A stretch of DNA of 64,000 nt from the NCBI GenBank assembly GCA_010093685.1, contig MU006223.1:764228-828227 (forward strand), given 5' to 3'. Within the stretch, counting starts at the first letter, position 1; each line of letters opens with the position of its first letter. The position numbers and the translations under genes are program-made. The notes beneath the pieces are model-generated. The model ran no database searches, was not told the DNA's origin, and saw nothing but the letters and a program-made list of their open reading frames with translations. This DNA comes from Ophiobolus disseminans. Its lineage: Eukaryota > Ascomycota > Dothideomycetes > Pleosporales > Phaeosphaeriaceae. Of the stretch, positions 11,410 through 20,971 are shown piece by piece.

Positions 11410-11870
11410 GATAGTGCGGGAAGACTACCTGCACCTGGGCAATCTTTCTGGTGGACCTGGGGGGCGATTCGGAGATACCAAGACCACAATGCGGGATCTA
11501 GATCAGTTATGAACTGACCCGGTAGCCATGAGTCATTTGGAGGTGTGGGAGTGTGCGGTGAGAAGGCCGTTGCTTAGGTAGTGTTTCGCGAGCCTAGCCG
11601 GAAATCGCAAGCGCGGCGTGTCAGGTTAAACGGCGTCCACCTGGACAGCACCAACGTCTTGACTCGACAATGAGCCCTCATATATCTCGAAGCAAACAAG
11701 ACGCTGAGTACATGTGTATGTCCCGCAAAAATCCACCATTCGGTAAAAGATGGAAGGCTTGCGTTCACGCGCCGTTGTCGCGTCACTAGCGCGTTCGCCT
11801 CAATCTCGCCTCCACTTGAAGCAAGCACGCATACATGGACGCCTCAACACGAATATATGCAGATATCTAA
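11410..11870. other. Intergenic region, about 460 bp
   Basis: Between the Ldh2-family start and the 3' end of the next MFS gene, both on the minus strand. No coding motif seen; presumably the dehydrogenase promoter. Confidence 0.5.
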
Positions 11871-13547
11871 CTACGATTTCTCGTACGCAGCTTCGCTCAT
11901 AAACGGACTTCTCGCCCTGATACTCTTGCCATACTTCAACAGCACCAACGGAATGAAGCTCAACGCTAGAGCGATGAAGCCCAACAAGCTACTAGCCCAG
12001 TTGAACCCCAAAGTCCTGTACATGCTCTGAGTCGCCAACGGCAAGAGAGCAGCCATGAAGTTCTCTAAAAATGCTATTCCAGCCACCGCGCTTGCTGCAT
12101 ACTTGGCATACGCATCAACCACGTAGGTGGTCACGGCAGCCGTGCTGCAAAACATGCCGAAGCCAACGAAAGCCAAGGCTACACTGGGTATTATCCATGG
12201 TATGGTAGAGTACGAGGTCCATGCGAAGAAGAGCAGGCCACCCATGAGGCCGACGAACGATGCTGGGACGCTGAGATACAGTCGTGCTTCTGGCACAGGT
12301 TGTCCAGGGTTCTTGGTATTTCGTTTACTTGAAAGGAAGTACAAACGATCTTGGTAGAGTGATGTGATAAGGCCGATGAGCTCTCCTATGACGATGGCTG
12401 ACTGGACTAAACCCGTGCCGAAAAATGACCAGCCGTACAACTCGCCGTATACTTGGACGATAGATTGGGTGAACATAAAGGCGATTCCGATGCAGAATGC
12501 GGACCAGAGACCAAATGATAGGACGACTGCTTCTGTGCATAGCATTCGTGTTGGTCGGATAAGCGTCTCTTTGAAGATGTCTCGAAGGGTCTTGCTTTCT
12601 GCTGAACTTTCGCCGAAATTGAACCGAACAACCTCGTTGCCGGCACCGGCGCGATTCGCTTGTTTGGCAATAACATCGGGTCGGACTTCAGGGAGGAGCA
12701 TAAAGATGACTGGGAGAAGTGCGCTGTAGCAGATGATCTGCGCGAGAAAGATCCTGAGGCAAGGTTAGCACATGCGTAAGTATCGGAGTATGATCGAAGC
12801 CTACCATCTCCAGGTGGTATAGTGTACAGTAAGACTACCGAAGACGGGGCCCATGTTCAATCCGGCGAGAAGCGAGCATATGTACAAGGACGTGCCGAAG
12901 CTTTTCGCCCTCCCAGCGTTCCAGACATCGCTTACGACGCCAGACGTGATATTCACCAAGATTCCTGAACAAGAACCGGTAATGATACGTGTAACTATCA
13001 AAGTGGCAAAGTTTGTTGCTACAGCCTGGGGAATGATGAAGATGATCAGAACGAGATGGATGGCCTACTCAGAGTCAGTACGATTCACACAGTGCGCATC
13101 GAGACTTACCATATAGCTCCGCCGCACGCCAAAGTTCTCCATGAGCGGCAATCCCAGTAACGGAGCTGCTGCCCCTCCAAGATTCCAGGAGAAGACAGGC
13201 CAGTACGAGTGCGGAAAGTGTTCGTCGCTCATATCGAAGCTTGAATTGATCTGTTCAGCCGCGCTTGTCATCATCGTCCCATTCAATTGGACGACAAATG
13301 TCATGAAACAGGCGAGTATTGTGACTCTCCACTTCTTCGATTGCGCCCAGTTGAACGGATTCAGAACATTGCTTGGATCATTCCAGTGGAGTGGCTTTTC
13401 TGTCGCTACTAGCGAATGACTGGAGCGAGATGAAGGTTGCGAGTTCGGAGTCGACATCGATGTTGGCGTCGTTGACTTAGAGTTGTCCCGGGTTCGTGAA
13501 GTCGAAGTCGAAGACGCACGTAGGCTTGGTGAGATAGTTGGCATCAT
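11871..13547 (-). CDS. MFS transporter, DHA1-type drug/polyamine antiporter-like
   Basis: Three exons (13110-13547, 12805-13064, 11871-12753) join in phase to 526 residues. The N-terminus is Ser/Thr-rich and cytosolic (about 1-50), then WNDPSNVLNPFNWAQSKKW, the pre-helix-1 signature of fungal DHA1 carriers. Helices follow with RIITGSCSGILVNITSGVVSDVW and MGPVFGSLTVHYTTWRW; the last part matches the GP-x-x-G...WRW helix-5/6 pattern. A long central loop (about residues 240-310) is typical of DHA1. The protein ends in a basic RARSPFMSEAAYEKS tail. It probably exports a small molecule at the plasma membrane. The gene lies in the same orientation as the dehydrogenase and the Gal80-like gene. The substrate is unknown. 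Confidence 0.83.
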
Positions 13548-14683
13548 TGCTTGTTACACCGAGTTGGTCGATGACAGACGTAATGACGAGAAAGATGAGA
13601 AAAGAAACCCGCTATATCCAGTACACCTTGTTTATTCAAGAGCGTTCTACCACTTAAATGATTCTTCACCGGATATCTGTTGTAGTAACATACATAAGCA
13701 TGTACCCGACTGTGTGCGCGTGTACGTACCCGACGGCTAACCACCGATCGTTTGTACGAAACGAACAACGCCGTACTCAAGGACTTCGTAAAGCTTGAGC
13801 GAAGTAAGAACTGACGTGCGTATCCAAAAGCACCTGAAAGCCTCCAACTAACATAGAAATTATGATTTCCTGCAGCGCACCACACTGCCGCCAAAGCGAA
13901 AAATTCCCATGACCGACGTGACTTGTTTCGTATGTGGCGACGAGTAGTGACATCACAAGCAACACCTAATTGTATCTAATTGTTCAAGCTTCTGACTAAT
14001 GGATTGGCACAAGATGGTGTTGCATAACGTAAGAGAAAGTCGAAATGACGCTAGCAGCTTTGGGCCTAATGCTCTTATTCTTAAAATCCAGAGGTGTTCA
14101 CAGGGCTGTGAACACATCAATAATCCTAGAATTCCGTAAGAAAAGACACTGAAACGCAGTACACAACCTCGGGAGTCTCGATAAGGAGGACCAATGGAAG
14201 AGGTTAGAAGAACAGGACGGTACAACTTTCTAGCCTGCAGGTAAACTAGATGCCCAGGTGTTCTTCCTATGTCGCCAGTCAACTGATATATTGGGATGCA
14301 TAAAAAATGTCATGACGACGACCGTCAAATGTTGGCACATAGTTTAGGTAGGGATGAAGGATCCGCATTAGCGTGTACCAAGCTCGTTTCGGACAACACC
14401 CTCTCAAAATCATTTCCTCGCCGCGCCCTTTCTGCGCCACATACCTACTCATCTGTAAGCACGTGCCTATTCAAAGTGGCTGTGAAGAGTTAACTTGCAC
14501 TGCACACAAAGACGCCTGTTACGCGGTCCCTGCAAGTCCAATTGCGGAATAAGCGAGGAAGGCCCATTGGCACAAAACTCATGCGAGGTCAAGGGTGGAT
14601 GCGGCAAAGCTGCGGGGTCCAAGCGTCACATTCACCGAACATTAATCGTTCCAAGGTTGACTGGCCCGAGCAGAGAACCCGCC
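13548..14683. other. Divergent promoter region, about 1.1 kb
   Basis: Lies between the minus-strand MFS start and the plus-strand small gene starting at 14684. Frames here are short and unconvincing. Nothing else seen. Confidence 0.5.
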
Positions 14684-15178
14684 ATGACCCGGCTGCCAGA
14701 CAAAGCAACCGCAGAGGAAGCGAAGAGATATGGAGGATTCGACGACGTTTCTTGGAGACGGTTTCTTGTAAGTATAGCTGTTCACATCTGTAGCTTACAC
14801 GCAGGAGGTAACACAGGGTCTAGACAATTACAAAAGAAGTCGCTCGTGTGTTGATTAAGAAAACCCCAAATTTACTATGGAAAAACGTGCGGTATAACGA
14901 AAAGATGGAGGTTAAGGATAAGATTAATGAGGAGTTACGGAAGGACGCTATTGGTGAAGTGGAGTACGACCTTATCGGTTGGCGGCTTAGTCGGGTGCTT
15001 GGAGCTCTTCGGCATATGGAAGGTGCGTATTTAACACGGCTGGTACGTATCCTGATGCTAAAAATGAAGCTTAGCGCAGTCTTCAACTAAGAAAGCAAAT
15101 GACGCTGCTGATGCAAGCCTACTTGAAGCTGCCGAGCCGAGCACGACACGTCCATACGACCCAGTTCGGGATATCTAA
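14684..15178 (+). CDS. Hidden three-exon small protein, 128 residues, unknown function
   Basis: Exons 14684-14767, 14824-15022 and 15075-15178 join in phase (28 codons, then 199 nt, then 104 nt) to 128 residues ending in TAA. Introns are 56 and 52 nt with GTAAGT and GTGCGT donors and TAG acceptors; the second has a GCTAA branch. The protein begins MTRLPDKATAEEAKRYGG, continues FDDVSWRRFL then TITKEVARVLIKK, has a charged middle (MEVKDKINEELRKDAIGEVE), then YDLIGWRLSRVLGALRHMEG, and ends in an Ala/Ser-rich tail PYDPVRDI. It looks soluble and helical, with no signal or membrane segment. I do not recognise the family. Its continuous amphipathic character across both splice joins is the main reason to believe it. 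It ends 137 bp before the 3' end of the convergent Gal80-like gene. Confidence 0.6.
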
Positions 15179-15314
15179 GGGTAGTAAAGGGTGGGTTAGG
15201 CGAGATATGGGATCTAATAATGCAAGCCAATCCTCAAGGTTGCGAACACTCGATCGCCCTATTCCAAATCGGCTCCGCTGCCACCTGCGGTCTACACGCA
15301 GATAGTGTGCCATC

Positions 15315-16526
15315 CTACAAGTAGTTCTCCCTCTTACCGCTCTCCGCACTGCGATATATTGCATCAATCATCTTATGTCGAATCAAGGCGACATCCCACG
15401 TCGTCTCAGTATAGCCTTTGTCCAACCCGACACCAGCCCACGCATCCCAAGCCTTCCCAACGTTGAAAGAAGGGTCAGCGGCCTTGTCAACCACCAAATC
15501 CTCCACGCTGTCGTCTGTCGCAAGTTTGATAGTCGGCTGCATGATCTGCACGTGTCCGCCCATCTTGGCACCGTCAAGTATGAGCGTGCCCTCAGTGCCG
15601 TTGATGACCCAGTGGAAGTCGTGGTTGTCGCGCGAGAAAGCTGGCGCGTATGTTACGTCGACAATGCCTCCTCCGTTTACAAGAATGCCAGTCATGCTGA
15701 CATAATCGTGCGCCGTCTTGGAAACCTTCTTGCCGGTGGGTTTGAAGTCGTTTGTGATGAGCTCGAGCTCGGGTCGATGATTTACAAGCGTGGCAGCGAT
15801 GTCCTTCACTTCGCCCAAGACGTAGCACAGCGCGTCTAAGGCGTGGCCGAAGGGGATGGTAAGGAGGTTTGCTCCGGCTTCGATGGGCAAGGCGTACAAG
15901 AAGCCTTCAGGAACGGTGGGACCGAATATTCCACCCTGTCAGCAGATTAGCACGTGTTGCAAATGACAAACAAACTTCATTTAACTTACATGACCATACA
16001 TGGTCGTTCCCAGAACCTTGCCGATCTTCCCAGAGTCGACGATTTCCTTCGCCTTCAAGATCGACGGGTTCTGGCGTGCCTGTAGACCGACCGAGGTCCT
16101 GACGCCCTTCGCTTTCGCCAACTTGACGAGCTCCTCCGCATCAGACAGGTTTCGAGCAAGCGGCCACTCGCAGAAGACATCTTTCCCGGCCTCGAGGGCA
16201 GGACGCACGAGATCGTAGTGCTGCGGGACGTTGACGCTCACTGCCACAATGTCGACGTTGGGATCGGAGGCAATGGATGAAGGGTCATCGTAAGTAGCAA
16301 CTCCATCAAGTTTGTACTCTTTAGCCGCTGCTTCAGCTGACGATTTGGAGCTGTTCTGGAGTGCAGTGATCTTGTAAAGATCTGTTCTCTGGAAATATGG
16401 AAGATGCGCCTTGGTGGCCCAGGAACTAGTAGAGCTTAGTAGTGTTTGGACTTTGTAGGGTTGAGGTTAGACACACCCTTTTGCGGAGAGGCCAATAAGA
16501 CCTATGCGCTTTTGAGACTCTGCCAT
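15315..16526 (-). CDS. Gfo/Idh/MocA-family oxidoreductase, Gal80-like
   Basis: Three exons (16477-16526, 15990-16425, 15315-15935) close in phase to 368 residues. The N-terminal dinucleotide fold starts KRIGLIGLSAKGSWATKAHLP, a GLxGLS-type loop, followed by DPNVDIVAVSVNVPQHYDLVRPALEAGKDVFCEWPLARNL. The CEWPLA motif is the equivalent of the E-K/W-P loop of the family. The C-terminal domain carries AGANLLTIPFGHALDALCYVLGE, where HALD is the helix before the substrate pocket. This arrangement is shared by yeast Gal80 and fungal sugar/inositol dehydrogenases; the EWP variant in place of EKP is typical of the Gal80-like branch (family knowledge). It is cytosolic or nuclear. Position beside a sugar-type permease fits either a sugar dehydrogenase or a Gal80-type sensor; I cannot decide which. 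Confidence 0.85.
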
Positions 16527-17253
16527 TGGTACTGCCGGGTTAGAACGACGCAATGTTGGTTTGTCGAAATTTTAAAAGGCGCAATGTTGGCTTGTTGAAG
16601 TTTTTATTGTGGCTTGCTTAAGATGTGAACTATCTTCTTGATCGTGTGTTGGGAGTATATGCTCGCACAATTGCGCCACTAGATATATATGTGATAGGTT
16701 TGCCTGCAAGTGCCGGTTGTTGTTTCGTCCGGCTACCTAGGTATTTGTCAGCGTCCCACGACTGCACCACCGTCGCCAACATTGTTCACTCTCCCAATGG
16801 TCGGAAAGTGCAGAAACTCGGGCCTTCTCTGGATATCTGACCTCGATATACCATATACGAAGACGCTCGTATTGTGAGCGCTCAGCTCTAAACCAAATGT
16901 GGTGTAGCCCTCGCGGAATGCCTCGGGAGCTCCCTCGTGCTTACTCGCGGATCCATCTAATGCAGAAGCTCGACGTGTTTGTAGAGTCATCGAGGCGCTG
17001 AGTATCATCACGTCACACAGCGAAAGAGGTGGAGATTGGCGATATTTTAGTTTATGTTTTAGTCACACAAGTCCGCATAAACTACAGCCGTTGTGCCATC
17101 CTCAGATCAACCCTACGGACAGCCCTAGGGAGTATCAGGCGATCCGTTGTTCGGACCAACCTTGGTGCGCACGAAAGATTCCGGAAATTGGAATTCGCTA
17201 ATGTTCCTCATGGTTCTTTTAGAAAAGTTGTCCATGAGCATGTCATCCGAAGC
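16527..17253. other. Intergenic region, about 0.7 kb, with TACCTAGGTA palindrome
   Basis: Promoter region of the Gal80-like gene and 3' flank of the SRPBCC gene. Holds a perfect 10-bp palindrome TACCTAGGTA at 16734-16743. No coding frame of note. Confidence 0.5.
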
Positions 17254-17816
17254 CTATTTCTTGGATGCAGTCTTTGCGAGGTCTGCGAGAGCTTCGCGGC
17301 GCTTGAACTTGGCGTCCTGGATAACGCCTGGCGTGTGGTTAGTCTATGCGTGCAAGGTCGGAGCGAAATGTAACGTACTGGCATCGGCGTCACTAGAGAA
17401 GTTGCCAGTCCAGGTGATGAATGTCTGGCCCTCGTGCGCGCCTGAAGTAACGGGGTATGCGCGAATGGTGGAGACGACGGACGAGTAGGAGAGCTCTGGC
17501 TGGGCCGAGATGACGCTGTATGTGATGAAGTGATCGATGCTCTATGGTTTTTGTTAGTCGGTGTTCCAACTTAGGTATGCTATGTCCAACATACCGAGTG
17601 CTCCTCCTGCTTGACCTCAACCACGGTGCCGTCCTTGAAGGTCCACTTGACGACGTCGGCCTCATCGGATGTGCCCTTGACCCAATCGCTCTTCTCGAGG
17701 GCAGACCAGAACTTGCTGAAGTCTTGGAGCTTAATCAGATGCCAAACATCGCTGAACGGCGCCTCGATGACGGCTGACTCGCTGACAGAGGTGGATGTGG
17801 GGATGCGGGCAGACAT
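17254..17816 (-). CDS. SRPBCC (START/polyketide-cyclase-like) lipid-binding-fold protein
   Basis: Three exons (17595-17816, 17379-17541, 17254-17327) join in phase to 152 residues. The start is the ATG at 17816 (MSARIPTSTSVSESAVIEA). The N-terminal strand-helix unit SAVIEAPFSDVWHLIKLQDFSKFWSAL is the standard SRPBCC opening, followed by VVKWTFKDGTVVEVKQEEHS, then ITYSVISAQPELSYSSVVSTIR, a WTGNFSSDADAS strand and a C-terminal helix QDAKFKRREALADLAK. The length fits the Polyketide_cyc2/MxaD-like group. There is no signal peptide. These proteins bind a hydrophobic ligand or act as cyclases, but no catalytic residue can be assigned here. It belongs to the minus-strand metabolic block by position only. 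Confidence 0.82.
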
Positions 17817-18763
17817 GATGGTTTGGTGGCGTAATTGGTTTCGTGATGTCTTTAACGGAAGTTTCTCGGTATTTTGAGCGGCTGGATTGAAGAATGGAGG
17901 CAATGTAGTTCCTGCAAGTTTGGTGGGGAGAAATGTTTGCTATGACGACATCAGCTATTGCCATTGCTTGCCCGTGATGGTCGCTGCAGCCTGCCCCTCC
18001 CCCGCGCCTGCCTTGCATGTCAGACCAAACCTCGCCACCAACGCTCACTCAGCCTCACGCATCTCATCGTCTTCCCTTGTTGTGTGAAAGCACCTTCACA
18101 CTTCAATATCTTGTCCGCCAGTAGAGGGCCATTGTCATTCGGGATCGATCGATCCCTCGGATTGCGCGCGCTGAGTCATGCTCATGGCTGGAAGCTGCCG
18201 TCTTCTTGCCCACCTTGCATCTCAACACCACCACGAAGATTGTTCCAGACGATATTCAACTCCATCTGTCTGTCTCCATCTCCGCGACACTAAACTACTC
18301 ACTCCATCGATGACTGTGAAACTCTGCGGTCAATGAGACCGCTGTCGCCACATGTGGCGTCTGCATCGGAGCATTGAAACCTCCGACGACTACCCGCCTT
18401 ACCTTTTTAGTGCCACACCTTGGACGCGCAATCATCGTTTGCCTGCTACACACCTGGCTGGGCGTCCTCTAGCAGACGCGGCAGAGCAGCCTATCCGTCG
18501 TGGTCCTTCTCGACTGTTCTGTTTGCTTCGAGAGCAGCACACAACAGCCATGCCATTGGACTGCGACGTTGATGGCGCGTTTCGCGAGATTCAAGCCTGC
18601 GTGGCGAGAGGGGTGAACGTACGTATGCCTGCACGTGCGCTCGATGCCTGGAGTCGTAAACTGTGTATAAGTTGCACGCACATGTAGGATGTGACGTTTT
18701 TCTTTCTATCATCAAACACCTTTCCATCTACATTTAGTCACCATATTATCCAATCATTCGAAT
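17817..18763. other. Divergent promoter, SRPBCC / small heat-shock gene
   Basis: About 0.95 kb between divergent starts. It is CT- and CA-rich at 17990-18300. A plus-strand frame at 18550-18618 (MPLDCDVDGAFREIQACVARG) ends at a good GTACGT donor, so the heat-shock transcript may have a spliced leader. Phases do not join it cleanly to the coding frame at 18764. No perfect GAAnnTTCnnGAA heat-shock element was found; TTCGCGAGATTC near 18580 is only an imperfect match. Confidence 0.4.
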
Positions 18764-19870
18764 ATGCCTTCAGTCACCTACATGAATCAATCCGGTCCCT
18801 TTTGGGACTTCATCGCCAGCCTAGAGCAGCAGGGCAACAACCATCCAATGTTTGCCCAAAATCGCAATAGCGAGACTGAACACGGCGAAGAGAACCAGTC
18901 CCGCGAGCATGCCTCTCCATTAGATTTTGGAAACTGGGGCAGCAACTTCTTCGGCGGACAAGCCTTCACACACCGCGGCCCACCCCCCAATCGCCAGCAC
19001 GAAGAGTCTCGCGAAAAGAACAACGACGATGGTGACGATAATGCCAATGAGAAGAACAAAGAGAAAGATACCGAGAAGAACGACGAGGAAATGAGAGAGG
19101 GTAACGATAATGGGGAAGGTCTGTCAGGCAACTCAGGCTCAGATAACGAGGGCTGTGCTGGAGGTCGAGGAAGACATGGCCGCTGCGGTGGCCCTCGTCG
19201 TCGAGGACACTGTGGACCTGGTGGCTTTGGCGGACCATGGGCACACGGCGGTCCCCGTCATGGCGGCCCTCATCACGGTGGACCTCCCCACGGCCCTCAC
19301 GAAGGTCGCCATGGTGGACCTCACGGTGGGCCTCATGGACCACCACATGGCGGACCTCATCATGGTCCTCGAGGCTTTGGTCGCCGCGGTGGCTGGGGTC
19401 CATGGGGCCGTGGTGGTGGCATGTTTGGCGGTGGCTTTGACCCCTCTGTCCTTGCTACCCAGTTCTGGAACCAGTTCAACCACACCGAGACCAACAACAA
19501 GGCTGCCGAAAGCGAAGATCACACACCCGACGCCGACATCTTCGACACCGAGATCGCTTTCGTGATACACGTCTCCCTCCCTGGTGCGAAGAAGGAAGAC
19601 GTTGGCGTGAACTGGGACGCGGATAAGAGCGAATTGTCTGTTGCTGGCGTCATCTACCGCCCCGGCGACGAAGAGTTCTTGAAGGCTCTTGCTGTGAACG
19701 AGAGGAAGGTTGGTGCTTTCGAGAAGAAGATCAGACTCGGCACTCGGGCCACACCGGCGCATATCGATATCGATGGAATCACTGCCAAGTTGGAGGATGG
19801 CATCTTGAGGGTTGAGGTTCCCAAGCTCGATAGTGGTTATGTTGAGATCAAGAAGGTTGACATCGAGTAG
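18764..19870 (+). CDS. Small heat-shock protein (Hsp20/alpha-crystallin) with Gly/His/Pro-rich insert
   Basis: Single exon, 368 residues, ATG 18764. Residues 1-80 are polar with aromatic positions (GPFWDFIASLEQQ, FGNWGSNFFGGQAFTHRGPP). Residues 85-125 are strongly charged (Glu/Asp/Lys/Asn). About 130-225 is a low-complexity Gly/His/Pro-rich tract with repeated GGPH/GPHG units. The alpha-crystallin domain occupies about 255-366, with AFVIHVSLPGAKKEDVGVNW, then LSVAGVIYRPG, KKIRLGTRATPAHID and the hallmark strand AKLEDGILRVEVPKL. It acts as an ATP-independent holdase in cytosol or nucleus. Fungal Hsp20s are typically 180-230 residues, so the insert roughly doubles the N-terminal arm. The His-rich tract may bind metal or drive phase separation (inference). 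Confidence 0.9.
   Translation: MPSVTYMNQSGPFWDFIASLEQQGNNHPMFAQNRNSETEHGEENQSREHASPLDFGNWGSNFFGGQAFTHRGPPPNRQHEESREKNNDDGDDNANEKNKEKDTEKNDEEMREGNDNGEGLSGNSGSDNEGCAGGRGRHGRCGGPRRRGHCGPGGFGGPWAHGGPRHGGPHHGGPPHGPHEGRHGGPHGGPHGPPHGGPHHGPRGFGRRGGWGPWGRGGGMFGGGFDPSVLATQFWNQFNHTETNNKAAESEDHTPDADIFDTEIAFVIHVSLPGAKKEDVGVNWDADKSELSVAGVIYRPGDEEFLKALAVNERKVGAFEKKIRLGTRATPAHIDIDGITAKLEDGILRVEVPKLDSGYVEIKKVDIE
19150..19440 (+). repeat. GC-rich GGxCCTCAxGG coding repeat
   Basis: Irregular short tandem units coding for Gly-Gly-Pro-His/Arg inside the heat-shock gene. It produces long open frames on the opposite strand and in the other forward frames, which are shadows. Confidence 0.7.
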
Positions 19871-20099
19871 ATGCCACGGCGACGGCGTAACTGCGGTCAG
19901 CCGTCGCGTGTGATATGACGATTTTCTTTGGTCATTTATTATATAGGTCTGCAAATATACGGCGTAAAAGGCATCATCTTTCTTCCTCTTCAATTGTACC
20001 ATTGATATTTCCTTCCGTAACAACATCCATCTACGATTAAGATAATCTCGCTGTGATTTGCGTAATCTAGTCGCCCTTCGCTTCACGTCGACCTCTCTT

Positions 20100-20213
20100 C
20101 TATGTGCCTTCGAAGTACGGCAAGTTGTACAGGGAGCGGAGGGGAGCACCACGAACATCGGTTCGCGGGTGCAGCAGACAATGGTCTACAGGGAAGTGAA
20201 AGTGAACAGACAT
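20100..20213 (-). CDS. Possible 37-residue micro-ORF
   Basis: ATG at 20213 to TAG at 20100 encodes a 37-residue peptide (MSVHFHFPVDHCLLHP, then RTDVRGAPLRSLYNLPYFEG). It follows a pyrimidine-rich stretch with CTTCTTC repeats on the same strand that resembles a fungal leader. A second, longer minus-strand frame overlaps it but continues antisense through the heat-shock gene and is doubted. No family is known to me. Confidence 0.25.
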   Translation of the reverse strand: MSVHFHFPVDHCLLHPRTDVRGAPLRSLYNLPYFEGT

Positions 20214-20893
20214 CGGTCTGAGTGCAAGGTGGAAGGCGAATAGTTTGTTGAAGAAGAAGAGTTGGAGGCGAGCGAGGGGTATAATTTATGCGTAGAGGGG
20301 CAAGGGAAGGCGGGTTATGTGCGTTGATCGTGCACAAGCTAGGACGAAGATTAAGCAGAGCCAATGGGAGGCTTGAGAATTGTATCTCATCGTGAATTGA
20401 ACAATCATGTGAGTGCGATCAGGATGACGTTTGACGTTTTGGACGAGAACGGGAAAGATACTTTCGATGGAATGTCATCCTCGCACAGTTGGTGAATACC
20501 ATGTCACGCGTGGCATCAGGGGCGGTTTGACAGTAAGCTGACACCCGCGGGGAAGTCCTGGAAGCTTCCGTCTTTACACAGACACAGTTCCACAATATTT
20601 CCACGGCGTGTTGTCGCAGGAACGCTCAAAAAATTGCGCAGCTTGCCGCGCAAATCATATTATTTTGAAGCAGAACAATGCAACGGCGAGACACGAAGTC
20701 ATGGCATGGTGGTAGTGAATTTCGTTGTCCCGTGCATAGTATTATTGCAGCAACAATGCTACACAACAACATAAAAGTATGAATCGTTACACTCCAACGA
20801 AGTTAGATCCCAGGACAACGGAGATACGTTGTCGGTGCACCGTGATCAAGATGGCGTGATGAGCGAGCTCGTGGATGTAGGCATGTAACATCA

Positions 20894-20971
20894 CATCTGT
20901 GCGAGCTTAGCACTTGGATACCACGGGTATTATGACATTTGTACGAGCTTAGTATTTGAATATCGTAGGTA
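20894..20971. repeat. Diverged 42-bp-period direct repeat, transition-only differences
   Basis: Copies 20894-20929 and 20936-20971 both contain CGAGCTTAG and end in GGTA. The nine differences over 36 aligned bases are all transitions, eight of them C to T or G to A in the second copy, which resembles repeat-induced point mutation. Confidence 0.5.

Noticed and set aside
18570..18600. Heat-shock element TTCGCGAGATTC
   Set aside because: Spacing is off by one base from nTTCnnGAAnnTTCn and the middle unit is GAG.
18352..18687. 111-codon frame upstream of the heat-shock gene as a separate gene
   Set aside because: No motif and it lies in the likely leader; only a short segment with a donor site is noteworthy.
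19139..20158. 339-codon minus-strand frame antisense to the heat-shock gene
   Set aside because: Its C-terminal two thirds are a shadow of the alpha-crystallin and Gly-rich coding sequence. The first 85 basic residues alone are not convincing.
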